Shown piece after piece: positions 17,722-27,156 of a stretch of 64,000 bases of DNA. Location of the stretch: positions 46,528 to 110,527 of the forward strand of contig NZ_KI912462.1 of the NCBI RefSeq assembly GCF_000518605.1. Direction: 5' to 3'. The notes beneath the pieces were generated by a model. The model worked only from the letters and a program-made list of their open reading frames with translations, was not told the origin of the DNA and ran no database searches. This DNA comes from Shewanella fidelis ATCC BAA-318 (GTDB lineage: Bacteria > Pseudomonadota > Gammaproteobacteria > Enterobacterales > Shewanellaceae). The position numbers were made by a program, and so were the translations under genes. The stretch's first letter is position 1. The number at the start of each line of letters is the position of its first letter.

Positions 17722-17892
17722 TATTCTATATTGTTAATTATACGAAGCATTCTAGCTAGCAATGACACTCTCCATAGTGCTCATAACTACATATCCTAGA
17801 GATTTCTAATCACCACGCTATTTTAAGGCAAACTCAAACACTGTCTGATAATCACACCACCTATGCTTTGTAAGCGATAGGCTTAAAAGAAA

Positions 17893-17954
17893 AGAACCAT
17901 GAGTGCACTTAAAGTAAATGCAAAATATCTCGCTTAATTTAGCCTCATGGTTCT
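17893..17954. repeat. Perfect 11-bp inverted repeat in a gene-free region
   Basis: AGAACCATGAG at 17893-17903 is matched by CTCATGGTTCT at 17944-17954 with 40 bp between. It sits in the 683-bp gap between the BCCT-enolase operon and the extracellular respiration operon. No T run follows, so it is not an ordinary terminator. The rest of the gap holds the promoter region of the cytochrome operon and nothing else that I recognise. Confidence 0.7.
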
Positions 17955-18223
17955 AACCACCCTATTGGTAAGGTGTATGCAGGTCTGATTGCAAACGAGA
18001 TAAATCATATGCAACAAAGTTTACACCTGTCAACCTTGCGATATGCTAAAGCTGTCATATGAGATCAACGCCTCTAAACACTTAAAATTTCGACTCAAAT
18101 CACCATTATTTTATCTGCAAGCCTGATAGCTGCTAATAAGCACTTATTTAAGATCACGATTACAAGCTAATTTTTGACCAACCTCAAATAACAAGACAGC
18201 AAATTACACAACTGTATACCTAT

Positions 18224-18239
18224 TGCGATCTAGATCACT
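18224..18239. promoter_or_regulatory. CRP-binding site candidate for the dms-like operon
   Basis: TGCGATCTAGATCACT matches the CRP consensus TGTGATCTAGATCACA at 14 of 16 positions. Its centre is about 100 bp upstream of the decaheme cytochrome ATG. In Shewanella, CRP is the main activator of anaerobic respiration genes, which fits this position. Binding is inferred. Confidence 0.65.
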
Positions 18240-18330
18240 CAAAAAGTAAACACCTGTCTCTACAATTACCTCGAAATAAGTACTAAAGATATTTAATTGC
18301 GTTTCTTTCGAAATGATAAGTGTGGGATAG

Positions 18331-19194
18331 ATGATGAGAATCTTACTAAAAATCGGAGTGTTAATAGCTTTTACCGCTAGCTCACTCTTTATTACGCCTA
18401 GCGTAAGCGCTAACCAAGCAAGTACTCCCTTAGAGCAGGTATTGGTTAATAAATTCACCGAGGCAAAATACTCAAACAAAGGTGCTGACACCTGTATTGC
18501 ATGTCATAAAAAGTCTCAATCTGTGATGGCAATTTTTAATACGCCACACGGTGATACTAATAAAGACCCTATGGCTGGTCTGCAGTGTGAAGCTTGCCAT
18601 GGCCCTCAAGGCAAACACCGCGGAAAGAATGAACCCATGCTGACTTTCGGCAACGAGATCTCAGTAGAAGGCCGTAACAGTGTTTGTGAGTCTTGCCATA
18701 CTCAAGAGCACACTCCGTTTCATGACCAAGCCTGTAGCGATTGTCACAACATTCACCAAGCAGAGTTGGCAGTCAAGCAACCTCAAGCTCAGTGTTCAAA
18801 TTGCCATATGCAACAAGAGTCTGCCAAATTCAAACGCTCTACTCACTTAGAAAACTTAGCCTGTAGTGATTGCCACAACCCGCATCAAGAAGCCCCACTA
18901 GCAGTAAATGACACCTGTTACAGCTGTCACGCCGAAAAGCGTGGTCCTACGCTATGGGAGCACTCGCCTGTTGTTGAAGACTGTACCACCTGCCATAACC
19001 CCCATGGTTCGGTAAATGACAACTTACTTAACAGCCGCGCGCCCCAACTATGCCAAAGCTGCCATAGCCAAGCCGGCCATCCAGGTGATGTTCACAATAA
19101 CTTAGACGGCTTCACTCAAGGTCAATCGTGCATGAATTGCCATAGCAAAATTCACGGTTCTAACCACCCTTCTGGCCACTTGTTTGAGAAATAG
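18331..19194 (+). CDS. Periplasmic decaheme c-type cytochrome, MtrA/DmsE family
   Basis: This 287-aa secreted cytochrome has exactly ten CxxCH heme motifs (CIACH, CEACH, CESCH, CSDCH, CSNCH, CSDCH, CYSCH, CTTCH, CQSCH, CMNCH) after an N-terminal signal peptide ending near SVSANQA. Members insert into an outer-membrane barrel and carry electrons from the periplasm to the cell surface. The next gene encodes that barrel, seven bases away, and the enzyme subunits follow, so this is the DmsE position of a dmsEFAB-type operon. A CRP-like site lies upstream. Confidence 0.95.
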   Translation: MMRILLKIGVLIAFTASSLFITPSVSANQASTPLEQVLVNKFTEAKYSNKGADTCIACHKKSQSVMAIFNTPHGDTNKDPMAGLQCEACHGPQGKHRGKNEPMLTFGNEISVEGRNSVCESCHTQEHTPFHDQACSDCHNIHQAELAVKQPQAQCSNCHMQQESAKFKRSTHLENLACSDCHNPHQEAPLAVNDTCYSCHAEKRGPTLWEHSPVVEDCTTCHNPHGSVNDNLLNSRAPQLCQSCHSQAGHPGDVHNNLDGFTQGQSCMNCHSKIHGSNHPSGHLFEK

Positions 19195-19200
19195 GAACTG

Positions 19201-20901
19201 ATGATGAAAACTAAACTCACTTTAGTAGCACTCGCTGTTCTCTCAGTTAACGCTACCGCGGCAAACTTTTCAGTGCCGCTAGATATAGAAAAAGACTACG
19301 CCTGTAAACGCTGCGTTGCTAATGAACACAGCAATAGCCTTGGCGTAATGACAGAGCAAAGCACCCACTTAGATAGCCAATACGGTGCCAATGCTGATAT
19401 CCGCAGTGAACACTTCAGTGTCGATGCTAACAATGCTGGTGCTGATAATGGTTACTTAAAGGCTGCGGCTTACTATGGCGACTTTGCCTTGGAGCTGGCT
19501 TATGTCGACCGCTGGAACTTAGATGACAACGATATTGGTGCGGAGCGCAAACAGTTAAGTGCTGGCGCCAAATACCAAAACCAGTTAATCACAGCCTTTG
19601 TAAAGGCAAGCAGTGAAGATAAGCAAGGCCAGCGCATTAGCTCTGTCGTTGACCCTAAGCCTACTAACTACTTAGAAACCATCGACCACACCACTCAGGT
19701 GATGAATGCAGGTGTACAGCTGCACGGTGACTTTTGGAACCTAGGTGTTGCCGCATTTAATTCTGACTTTACCGATAACGCAGGTGTTGATGCTGACAAC
19801 AGTGCCCAGCAAGCCAGCGTAAAAGGTGGCCTTAACTTCGGCACCACCCGCCTGAGTGTGAGCGCGGCCTCGGGAAAAATGATCCAAGACGATGCCATTG
19901 AGCAAGAAAACTCATTAGTGCCTATCGCCAATTTTGATGGCGAAGTTGAAACCTTAGATTATAACGCTCGTATCAGTTCTCGCTTTGCAGGAATTAAACT
20001 CAATGGCTTTTATCGCTATAGCAACCGCGATAATGTCAGTGGTTCTTACCCGTTTTTCGATGCGATTAATACGCCTATCGATACCAGTAAAACTCAATAT
20101 GGGTTCGATGCAAGCTACCGTTTAGGCAGTGCTAAGTTTAGCGCTGGCTTTGAACAGAACGACCGCACTCGCAACGATAGCGACCGTGAAGAAACCCAAG
20201 AAAATGAGCTATTTGCTCGTGTGGATTATCGCCTAAGCGCGTTTAACTCCCACATTAAGTTCACCACCGGTGAGCGTACCGGCTCAGATTATCGTATTGG
20301 CGATGATATTTTCGAAAAATACTACTTAGCAGACAGAGACCGCCTCAGCACTGAGCTTGGTCTTGGCTACAGCCGCAACAACTATGGCGCTAACCTAAAG
20401 GTTATTTTAGCCAGCGATGACTACTCAAATAGCTCTGCACTGAAAAAGTCTGATGAAGTACTAGTCAATCTCGACGGCTTCTACCGTTTCAATGACCAGT
20501 TAGTTCTAAATGCCTACGCAGGTACACAAACAATCGACAGTCTCGAGTTGCACAACACTGAGATTGCCGATGAGTTTAGCTACTTTGGATTTGGCCTAGA
20601 GCAATACCAAATTAATGACGATATCTCTGTCGGCAGCAGTTATACCTTCTCGTTTTCTGGCAGTGACACCTCTGTCGATAGCATCGAAATGGGTGACTAC
20701 TACCAATACCAACACCTTGCTGAAGTCCATATGGATTACCGCATCAATGCGCGTTTCTCGACTCGCCTGGCTTACACCTACGAGCGCCACTACGACACGA
20801 ATTACGCCAATCAACCGATTGAGAGCATCAATTCCATTGCTGATCTCAATCAGAATTATACCGACCACAAGATCGGTGCATTTTTCACAATTAAGCTGTA
20901 A
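19201..20901 (+). CDS. Outer-membrane beta-barrel, MtrB/PioB/DmsF family
   Basis: This 566-aa protein has a signal peptide (cleaved near NATAANF), the CKRC motif at residues 35-38 that is typical of MtrB-family sheaths, and alternating barrel strands to the end, which closes with the terminal pattern HKIGAFFTIKL. It would surround the decaheme cytochrome in the outer membrane so electrons can leave the cell. It is shorter than MtrB of the metal-reducing system. It sits between the cytochrome and the molybdenum enzyme genes. Confidence 0.93.
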   Translation: MMKTKLTLVALAVLSVNATAANFSVPLDIEKDYACKRCVANEHSNSLGVMTEQSTHLDSQYGANADIRSEHFSVDANNAGADNGYLKAAAYYGDFALELAYVDRWNLDDNDIGAERKQLSAGAKYQNQLITAFVKASSEDKQGQRISSVVDPKPTNYLETIDHTTQVMNAGVQLHGDFWNLGVAAFNSDFTDNAGVDADNSAQQASVKGGLNFGTTRLSVSAASGKMIQDDAIEQENSLVPIANFDGEVETLDYNARISSRFAGIKLNGFYRYSNRDNVSGSYPFFDAINTPIDTSKTQYGFDASYRLGSAKFSAGFEQNDRTRNDSDREETQENELFARVDYRLSAFNSHIKFTTGERTGSDYRIGDDIFEKYYLADRDRLSTELGLGYSRNNYGANLKVILASDDYSNSSALKKSDEVLVNLDGFYRFNDQLVLNAYAGTQTIDSLELHNTEIADEFSYFGFGLEQYQINDDISVGSSYTFSFSGSDTSVDSIEMGDYYQYQHLAEVHMDYRINARFSTRLAYTYERHYDTNYANQPIESINSIADLNQNYTDHKIGAFFTIKL

Positions 20902-20910
20902 GGGACAATT

Positions 20911-23538
20911 ATGAAACGTCGCGACTTTCTCAAAGTCAGTGCAGCATCAGCCGCAGTAGCAACGGTTACAGGTTGTAGCTCTGACTCAGCAGATCCTGCT
21001 AAGCCAATCGAGCAACCTATCACTGATCCAATCGCTGGTGAAAGCCATGCTTGGGCACAGTGTCAAAGTAACTGCTGGGCCTGGTGTCCGCTCAAAGTCA
21101 TTACTAAAGATGGCAAAATTATTCGTGTCGAACCACATTCAGAAGGTGACGATAACTTCAATACCGGCCGTATTCACAATAAAGCGTGTGCTAAAGGCTT
21201 GATGCTTAAAGAGCTTGTGTATTCTCCTGAGCGCTTAACTAAACCACTAAAACGCACAGGTCCACGTGGTTCTGGACAGTTTGAAGAGATCAGTTGGGAA
21301 CAAGCTGCGAATGAGGTTGCTCAGTCGCTACGTAGCACTATTGATACCTGTGGTAACCGTGCTGTTATGCTAGGCAATGGCTCAGGCGCTGCCCATAGTT
21401 CTTACCCAATCATGGGCCCCCATGTGCGCCTAATGAATATGCTTGGCGGCTTCCAAAAAACGTATGGCTACTATAGCGCTAGCATGAAAGAGATGGCTAT
21501 CGCTTACACCTTTGGTGAAGGCACCAAAAACTTTGCCTATGGTCAAGGCACGGGCTCTTCGTCTGTAACTGAGATGAAGTACTCTGACTACGTTTTATCA
21601 TTTGGTTACAACCCAGTTGAAATGTTTATGACTGGCGGTGGTGAAGGTCACCACTTTATTCAAACTCTAGAGCAAAATGACCTCAAGTTTGTCTATATTG
21701 ACCCGCGTTATACCGACACTTGTTTAGGCCGTGAAGATGACTGGATTGGCATTCGCCCGATGACAGATGGCGCGTTCATTGAAGCGCTATTTCATGAAAT
21801 CCTCACCGCCTATTACATTGACGGCAGCCATGTCGAAAAACGTCAGTTTGCTGAGTCATTCATTCTTGGTCTAACGGCTGAGACATTAACTGAATACTCA
21901 GCAAATCTAAGCCCAAGTGATGACAACTATGGCTATAAAGATTACATCCATCCAGAAGAGAACCTAAAAGACTACATACTCGGTTTAGGTAAGTTTGCCG
22001 ATGAAAATGGTGCTAACACACATGCTAAAACTCCCGAGTGGGCTGCACCAATATGTGGAATTCCAGCTCATAAAATCCGCCAAGTAGCGCAAGATCTACT
22101 ATCAGCAAGTGCACCATTTATTTGCTCAGGACAAGGGGTTCAACGCTCAGCGCAAGGCGAGCAGGTAATGCGGATGATTTACACATTACCAGTACTGCTT
22201 AATGCAGTTGGTCGTCGAGGCACTAACAACGGTGACTTACCAATGGTGGCGTCGGCTGGCCCTGGTGCAGCTCCTATTCCAATGGCTGCTTGGTCCGACC
22301 CTACCTTCCCAGGCTTTTTAGGTGGTACAGCGCCAGCGACTGTGATTAAAGCCAAAATACCAACCTATAAAACCTATGAAGCCATGGAGCGCGGCTTTGA
22401 AATGACTAACCGCAGTGATGGGGTTCGAGGTCTAAAGTTTGATATTAAAGATCCGAGTAACGATGAAACTTACGGCACCAATATCAAATTCTTGATGACA
22501 GTCGCAGGCAACACAGTAAACCAGCACGGCGATATTAACGAAGTAAAACGGATTTTAAGCATCGAGCCAAGCTCACCTGGACAACCAGAAGAACCTGGGC
22601 TTGATATGCATGTGGTTATCGACACGCAAATGACACCAACTGCGCAGTGGGCAGATATTGTTTTACCCGATACCACTTGGACAGAGCGCTGGGATCTCAT
22701 TGCCTCTGATAACGCAACCGTACTAACAGTGCCAAGCATTAAGCCTATTGGTGAAAGTAAGCCAATGTTCGAATTTATGGTAATGCTAGCGGACAAGCTT
22801 GGTTTAAGTGGCTATGCAACCAAAGGCAGAACTCAAGAAGCACTGACTAAAACATTCCTAGATGAAGCGATCAATGGCGTGTTAGGCGATACAACGCTCC
22901 CTCCATTAGAAGGTCATGAAAAGACAGGTTATGTCTATATTCACCCGTTTGATGAGCCAGCAATTGGAATGGAAAAAGAGTTCAGCAAGCCTGATAAACC
23001 AGGGCTAAGCACTCCGTCTAAGTTAGTCGAAACTTACTCGCCACGAATTGCATGGATGGCATCAGCCGAAGGCTGGGAAAAAGATACCGAAGCATATGGC
23101 GCAACAGGTGGCCTATCGGCTATCCCTAAATACGTGCCGACTTGGGAAAGCTTTGAATCAGACGATGACGGCTACCCACTGCAACTGGTGAACTATCACA
23201 CTAAAGGCCGTGCTCACTCAACATTCCACAACTGCCCAACACTGCGCAAAGTCTATGAAGATGCAATTTGGGTTAATCCCTATGACGCCAATACTCTCGG
23301 CATTATTTCTGGAGAGATGCTGGATGTAACCAGCCCACGCGGCACCATTCAAGTTGCGGCAAAAGTAACTCCAAGAATCGCTATGGGTGTCGTCGCAATA
23401 GGCCAAGGTGCTTGGCATAAAGAGCTCGCAGGCAAAGATGTTGGCGGTTGTGCTAACACCTTAACTCGCCAAAAAGCGACTCCACTCGCCAAAGGTAATC
23501 CAATGAACACTGTGCGCGTTCGCATCACTAAAGCATAA
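20911..23538 (+). CDS. DMSO-reductase-family molybdopterin enzyme, DmsA-like
   Basis: This is the 875-aa catalytic subunit. The N-terminus MKRRDFLKVSAASAAVATVTGC combines a twin-arginine motif with a lipobox-like VTGC, so export as a lipoprotein is likely, as for the cell-surface DMSO reductase of Shewanella. The Fe-S site is CQSNCWAWC with a fourth cysteine in NKACAKG. YGYYSASMKEMA matches the DmsA segment holding the serine that binds molybdenum; this predicts S189. It would reduce DMSO or a similar acceptor with electrons from the DmsB-like subunit. The true substrate is not proven. Confidence 0.92.
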   Translation: MKRRDFLKVSAASAAVATVTGCSSDSADPAKPIEQPITDPIAGESHAWAQCQSNCWAWCPLKVITKDGKIIRVEPHSEGDDNFNTGRIHNKACAKGLMLKELVYSPERLTKPLKRTGPRGSGQFEEISWEQAANEVAQSLRSTIDTCGNRAVMLGNGSGAAHSSYPIMGPHVRLMNMLGGFQKTYGYYSASMKEMAIAYTFGEGTKNFAYGQGTGSSSVTEMKYSDYVLSFGYNPVEMFMTGGGEGHHFIQTLEQNDLKFVYIDPRYTDTCLGREDDWIGIRPMTDGAFIEALFHEILTAYYIDGSHVEKRQFAESFILGLTAETLTEYSANLSPSDDNYGYKDYIHPEENLKDYILGLGKFADENGANTHAKTPEWAAPICGIPAHKIRQVAQDLLSASAPFICSGQGVQRSAQGEQVMRMIYTLPVLLNAVGRRGTNNGDLPMVASAGPGAAPIPMAAWSDPTFPGFLGGTAPATVIKAKIPTYKTYEAMERGFEMTNRSDGVRGLKFDIKDPSNDETYGTNIKFLMTVAGNTVNQHGDINEVKRILSIEPSSPGQPEEPGLDMHVVIDTQMTPTAQWADIVLPDTTWTERWDLIASDNATVLTVPSIKPIGESKPMFEFMVMLADKLGLSGYATKGRTQEALTKTFLDEAINGVLGDTTLPPLEGHEKTGYVYIHPFDEPAIGMEKEFSKPDKPGLSTPSKLVETYSPRIAWMASAEGWEKDTEAYGATGGLSAIPKYVPTWESFESDDDGYPLQLVNYHTKGRAHSTFHNCPTLRKVYEDAIWVNPYDANTLGIISGEMLDVTSPRGTIQVAAKVTPRIAMGVVAIGQGAWHKELAGKDVGGCANTLTRQKATPLAKGNPMNTVRVRITKA

Positions 23539-23549
23539 GGAGCTTAATT

Positions 23550-24194
23550 ATGACTCAAGCTAATGAAAATAAAGCTTTTGCGTTTTACTTTGATGCATCT
23601 CGCTGTAATGGCTGTAAAGGCTGTCAGGTGTCTTGTAAAGATGGCCGCGGCTTATCTATAGACCGCAACTTTCGTCGTGTTTATGAATACGGTGGTGGCA
23701 CCTTTAGCCAAAATGGCGATGGCACCATGGAGCAAAGCTCATTTGCCTATTACGCCTCAGTGAGTTGTAACCACTGTGAAAAACCAGCGTGCACTAGTGC
23801 TTGCCCAACAGGTGCCATGCACAAAAAAGCCAACGGTATTGTCGCTATCCATGATGATATCTGTATTGGTTGCTCAAGTTGTGCAGAGGCTTGTCCCTAC
23901 GATGCGCCACAGCTCGATACTAACCGCGGCAAGATGACTAAGTGCGATGGCTGCTTCGAACGCCTTGAATTCGGGCTTAAACCTTTTTGCGTGCAGTCTT
24001 GCTCTCAGCGTGCACTCGATTGCGGCACAGTCGCAGAACTGCAAGCAAGATATGGTGGTGCTCCCGGCGTTGGTCATATTGCGCCACTGCCAAATTCAAA
24101 CATCACTCAACCGAATTTGTTGATCCGTAGTTCACCTTGTACTCGTCCAACAGGTGACACCAACGGCAGCGTACTTAACCCCAATGAAGTGTAA
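23550..24194 (+). CDS. Four [4Fe-4S] cluster electron-transfer subunit, DmsB-like
   Basis: This 214-aa protein has four cysteine clusters: CNGCKGCQVSC, CNHCEKPACTSACP, CIGCSSCAEACP and CDGCFERLEF followed by CVQSC. This is the ferredoxin-like subunit that passes electrons to the molybdopterin subunit encoded 11 bases upstream. It has no signal peptide and is probably exported with its twin-arginine partner. No DmsC-type membrane anchor gene follows, which agrees with electron input through the decaheme-barrel conduit. Confidence 0.94.
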   Translation: MTQANENKAFAFYFDASRCNGCKGCQVSCKDGRGLSIDRNFRRVYEYGGGTFSQNGDGTMEQSSFAYYASVSCNHCEKPACTSACPTGAMHKKANGIVAIHDDICIGCSSCAEACPYDAPQLDTNRGKMTKCDGCFERLEFGLKPFCVQSCSQRALDCGTVAELQARYGGAPGVGHIAPLPNSNITQPNLLIRSSPCTRPTGDTNGSVLNPNEV

Positions 24195-24279
24195 CCAGCT
24201 TTAAGACAACTTTAATCAAATCAAGATCCGTGAGTAGCCGAGCTCCAACGTCAGCTACTCACTAAATAAAAAGGTAAAT

Positions 24280-26586
24280 ATGATGACTATGATGAGAAAA
24301 CTACTCGCTGTATCTATCACCACAGCACTTACCCTTGGCATGACTGCTTGTAGTAGCGATGAAGAAACGGTAGAAATTGAAGTACCTGTTCCAGCTGCTC
24401 CGCTTGAAGTCACATTTGAGCGAGCTTATAAAGCCACACCTGATGGTGCTTGGTTTGGGCTACACGATGAACGTAACGAGCTAAACTATCAGGAATATAA
24501 TGCAGGCCGCCCGATGCCAAATGGCGCAGAACCATGGATTAACTCCCAGTATGTTTTAGCTAGTACAGCAACTGAAACTAAAATTTGGTATGGCGCTGCT
24601 ACCTCGGTTTATTGTTACTGGCCTATGGTATCTATGGCTATGCCAATGGCATTGATGAACTATGAAACCGAGCGTCAAGCTTGTCAGCTTATGGCACCTA
24701 CTGGCCAAATGCCAGATGCACAAGCATTTGTATTTGATCCAGCAACAGGTGAAAACATTCACCTTAATGACAAGACTGTTAAAAATGGTGAGCAGTACTG
24801 GGCCGATATGATGGACTTCCATGGTCATGAAATCGGTATTAAGAATGCTGTTAAAGCACCTGAAGGTACAGATCCTAAATTAGTTGACGAAGATGGCTGG
24901 TTACTTGATGAAAGTGGCGATCTTGTTCTAGAGGACGACCAAACTCGCTACCCATTTAGCTTCCGAGGTAACGGTCAGTCACAGGGTCTTGTTTTCGTCA
25001 TGGGCTATCTAACCACACCAGATCCAGACATGGTCAATAAAGGCGACTCTCCAAAAATTGGTTACAACCGTCTATTCGTCTTTAACGAAGCAGAGATGGA
25101 ATACTTAGGTTACGCTGAATTTACCTATGACACCGTTCGTCGCTTTATCACAGTTGAACATAAAGATGGCAGTGAAGGTATGTATTGGTTTGGTGGTCCA
25201 GATCAATCAGGCGGACAAGCTGGTGTGGCTAAAAACCAAATGTTGCGCTGGGTTGGTACACCAGATGAACCGCTAAAAGGCGGGTCTCTAGGCAACGGCT
25301 TTGACATTGTTTCTGATGACAGCTTCCTGGATTATGGGGTTGTTGGTGACGTCGACATATTCCAAGACAAAGATGGCGACAACCGTCTAGTCATGTCTAG
25401 CTGGTACAACCCTACTGGCAGTGCAGCAGCCAAACCATATACAAGTAAAATGCCGGACTCAGGCTTTACAGCAGAAAACAAGGCAAGTTACAAAGATTTC
25501 TTTAAGTACGATCAATACGATCCCGATACAACTGCCGCCCATGGTTCGAAACTTGCTGCACAAGCTTTTTATGACGGTTACTTGTACTTTGGTTCATATC
25601 ATCAAGGTACATCAGGCGCTTACGATCATCTGATAAAGAAACACTGCGTAACAGTTGGCTTCAATGACGACGGCACTCCAATTGAAGAAGGCTCACTATG
25701 TGAACTAAAAAATAGTATTCAACAGCAAGACGAGCTAACGATAGCTAAGCATGATGAGTTTATGATGAAGACTTGGCGCGCCCTTTCTCTGTTCCGAATA
25801 AAGACTGAGGATATCGTAGATGGTAGTGTCGATGATGTTGAACTCTTATATGGTAATGAAGAAGACTGGGTGTTTGTTGATGATGGTAAAGATGGTTACC
25901 ATTTTGAAATGCAGCCAAACAAAATGGGGCAAAAGCCACTATTTGGTAAAGAAGGCTTTGGCCATGAAGGCCTAGTTTATGCTTTCACCATGACAGAGCA
26001 TGACGGCAAGCTATTCTTGGGTACTTGGAATGCAACAGCAGGTCTTTACGATATCTTCGAAAATGGTATTGAGGGTTATAAGCATCCTGATAGCCATAAT
26101 AAAGTAGCTTTAGGTACAGAGGTTATTAATCCAAATGATATCGCGGCTCAGATTGGCCAGGAAACTGAAAAAGGTATTTATGATGAAATGTACGCTCAAT
26201 TTATAGCCGACGGTATGAGTCCAGAAGAGGCACATAAACAAGCCTTAATTATGTCTAAGCTTTTAAATCCAATCCCAACCGATGGCGGCATGGCTGGTGA
26301 AGAGCGTGTCGTACAAAACAATCCTGCATACTTTTTGTATAATGCAGTAAAAGAACAAAACCAAGATGATGATCTAGCTGGTCGTGGCGGCTGGTTAGCA
26401 GTGTTTGAAGATAGTCAAAACCCTGCAACTATCGTAGACAAATATGGTTTCGGTAACACTTGTAACAACGGTATCCGTAACTATTCTAAAGTTGGTGGAG
26501 AGCTTTACTTTGGTACAACGAGCTATTGTAACCTTGGTGATGAAGCTGGTCTTGAATTCTACAAGTACACTGGCGACAATCGTTAA
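24280..26586 (+). CDS. Large lipoprotein of unknown function in the dms-like operon
   Basis: This 768-aa protein has a lipoprotein signal (MTACSSDEE near residue 24) and an acidic, Pro/Val-rich stretch after it. The body has recurring blocks of the kind GKLFLGTWNATAGLYDIFE, GYLYFGSYHQGTSGAYD and GELYFGTTSYCN, which suggests a beta-propeller. There are six more cysteines but no CxxCH, so it carries no c-type heme. It follows the FeS subunit by about 85 bp on the same strand and is followed by a terminator. It may be a surface partner of the reductase. No family is recognised. Confidence 0.85.
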   Translation: MMTMMRKLLAVSITTALTLGMTACSSDEETVEIEVPVPAAPLEVTFERAYKATPDGAWFGLHDERNELNYQEYNAGRPMPNGAEPWINSQYVLASTATETKIWYGAATSVYCYWPMVSMAMPMALMNYETERQACQLMAPTGQMPDAQAFVFDPATGENIHLNDKTVKNGEQYWADMMDFHGHEIGIKNAVKAPEGTDPKLVDEDGWLLDESGDLVLEDDQTRYPFSFRGNGQSQGLVFVMGYLTTPDPDMVNKGDSPKIGYNRLFVFNEAEMEYLGYAEFTYDTVRRFITVEHKDGSEGMYWFGGPDQSGGQAGVAKNQMLRWVGTPDEPLKGGSLGNGFDIVSDDSFLDYGVVGDVDIFQDKDGDNRLVMSSWYNPTGSAAAKPYTSKMPDSGFTAENKASYKDFFKYDQYDPDTTAAHGSKLAAQAFYDGYLYFGSYHQGTSGAYDHLIKKHCVTVGFNDDGTPIEEGSLCELKNSIQQQDELTIAKHDEFMMKTWRALSLFRIKTEDIVDGSVDDVELLYGNEEDWVFVDDGKDGYHFEMQPNKMGQKPLFGKEGFGHEGLVYAFTMTEHDGKLFLGTWNATAGLYDIFENGIEGYKHPDSHNKVALGTEVINPNDIAAQIGQETEKGIYDEMYAQFIADGMSPEEAHKQALIMSKLLNPIPTDGGMAGEERVVQNNPAYFLYNAVKEQNQDDDLAGRGGWLAVFEDSQNPATIVDKYGFGNTCNNGIRNYSKVGGELYFGTTSYCNLGDEAGLEFYKYTGDNR

Positions 26587-26617
26587 TCAATAACAACTAG
26601 TTGCTAACAAAGGCAAT

Positions 26618-26645
26618 AAAGCCCAGCTTGAGCTGGGCTTTTTCT
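26618..26645 (+). terminator. Terminator after the dms-like operon
   Basis: AAGCCCAGC, loop TTGA and GCTGGGCTT form a 9-bp stem followed by TTTCTT. It starts about 30 bases after the lipoprotein stop codon. Confidence 0.9.
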
Positions 26646-26790
26646 TACCTAGATGTTTGCGTCCCAACAAATAACTAATACCAATTAGTAAAAAATCATA
26701 CCCAGATCAAATCTCAATCAAACACACCTGTATACACAAGAGAATATCTGACATAATTTCTATTATTGAAACACGCTAGTGGAGGTAGCT

Positions 26791-27135
26791 ATGAACTTAA
26801 TTCAACGACAGTTAAAAGTTGTCTCACTGTCATCAAAACTAGAATCATTTATCAGTGAACAACTTAATATTACGGGGATATTTAGATATGTCTCTTTAAC
26901 GACTGTTTGCAACTATATTGCCACTTGCGCCATCGAACAGCCTGAAGAAAACGATGAGCTAGCCCAGTGTTTGATTGCGCTCGCCTTTTGTGCCGCGCAA
27001 ATACCTGCCGATAGAAGTCCGACTCAGAATATCGCTCTGTATATCATTAAAGTCGCGGCGAAATCCTATCCTGGACTAATCCCATTATTAAATAAAGCCA
27101 CCGTACAAATAAAGCCACGCAATATGCTTAGCTAA
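26791..27135 (+). CDS. Small protein of unknown function
   Basis: This 114-aa, mostly helical protein has no recognised family. The ATG at 26791 is chosen because a strong GGAGGT lies four bases before it; an upstream in-frame GTG would include the ribosome site itself. It contains four scattered cysteines and two hydrophobic helices (ECLIALAFCAAQI-like region) that look too polar for membrane spans. It lies between the dms-like operon and the convergent TetR gene, so a link with reductase assembly is possible but not shown. Confidence 0.7.
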   Translation: MNLIQRQLKVVSLSSKLESFISEQLNITGIFRYVSLTTVCNYIATCAIEQPEENDELAQCLIALAFCAAQIPADRSPTQNIALYIIKVAAKSYPGLIPLLNKATVQIKPRNMLS

Positions 27136-27156
27136 TATTGTGAACTAAAAATGCTA

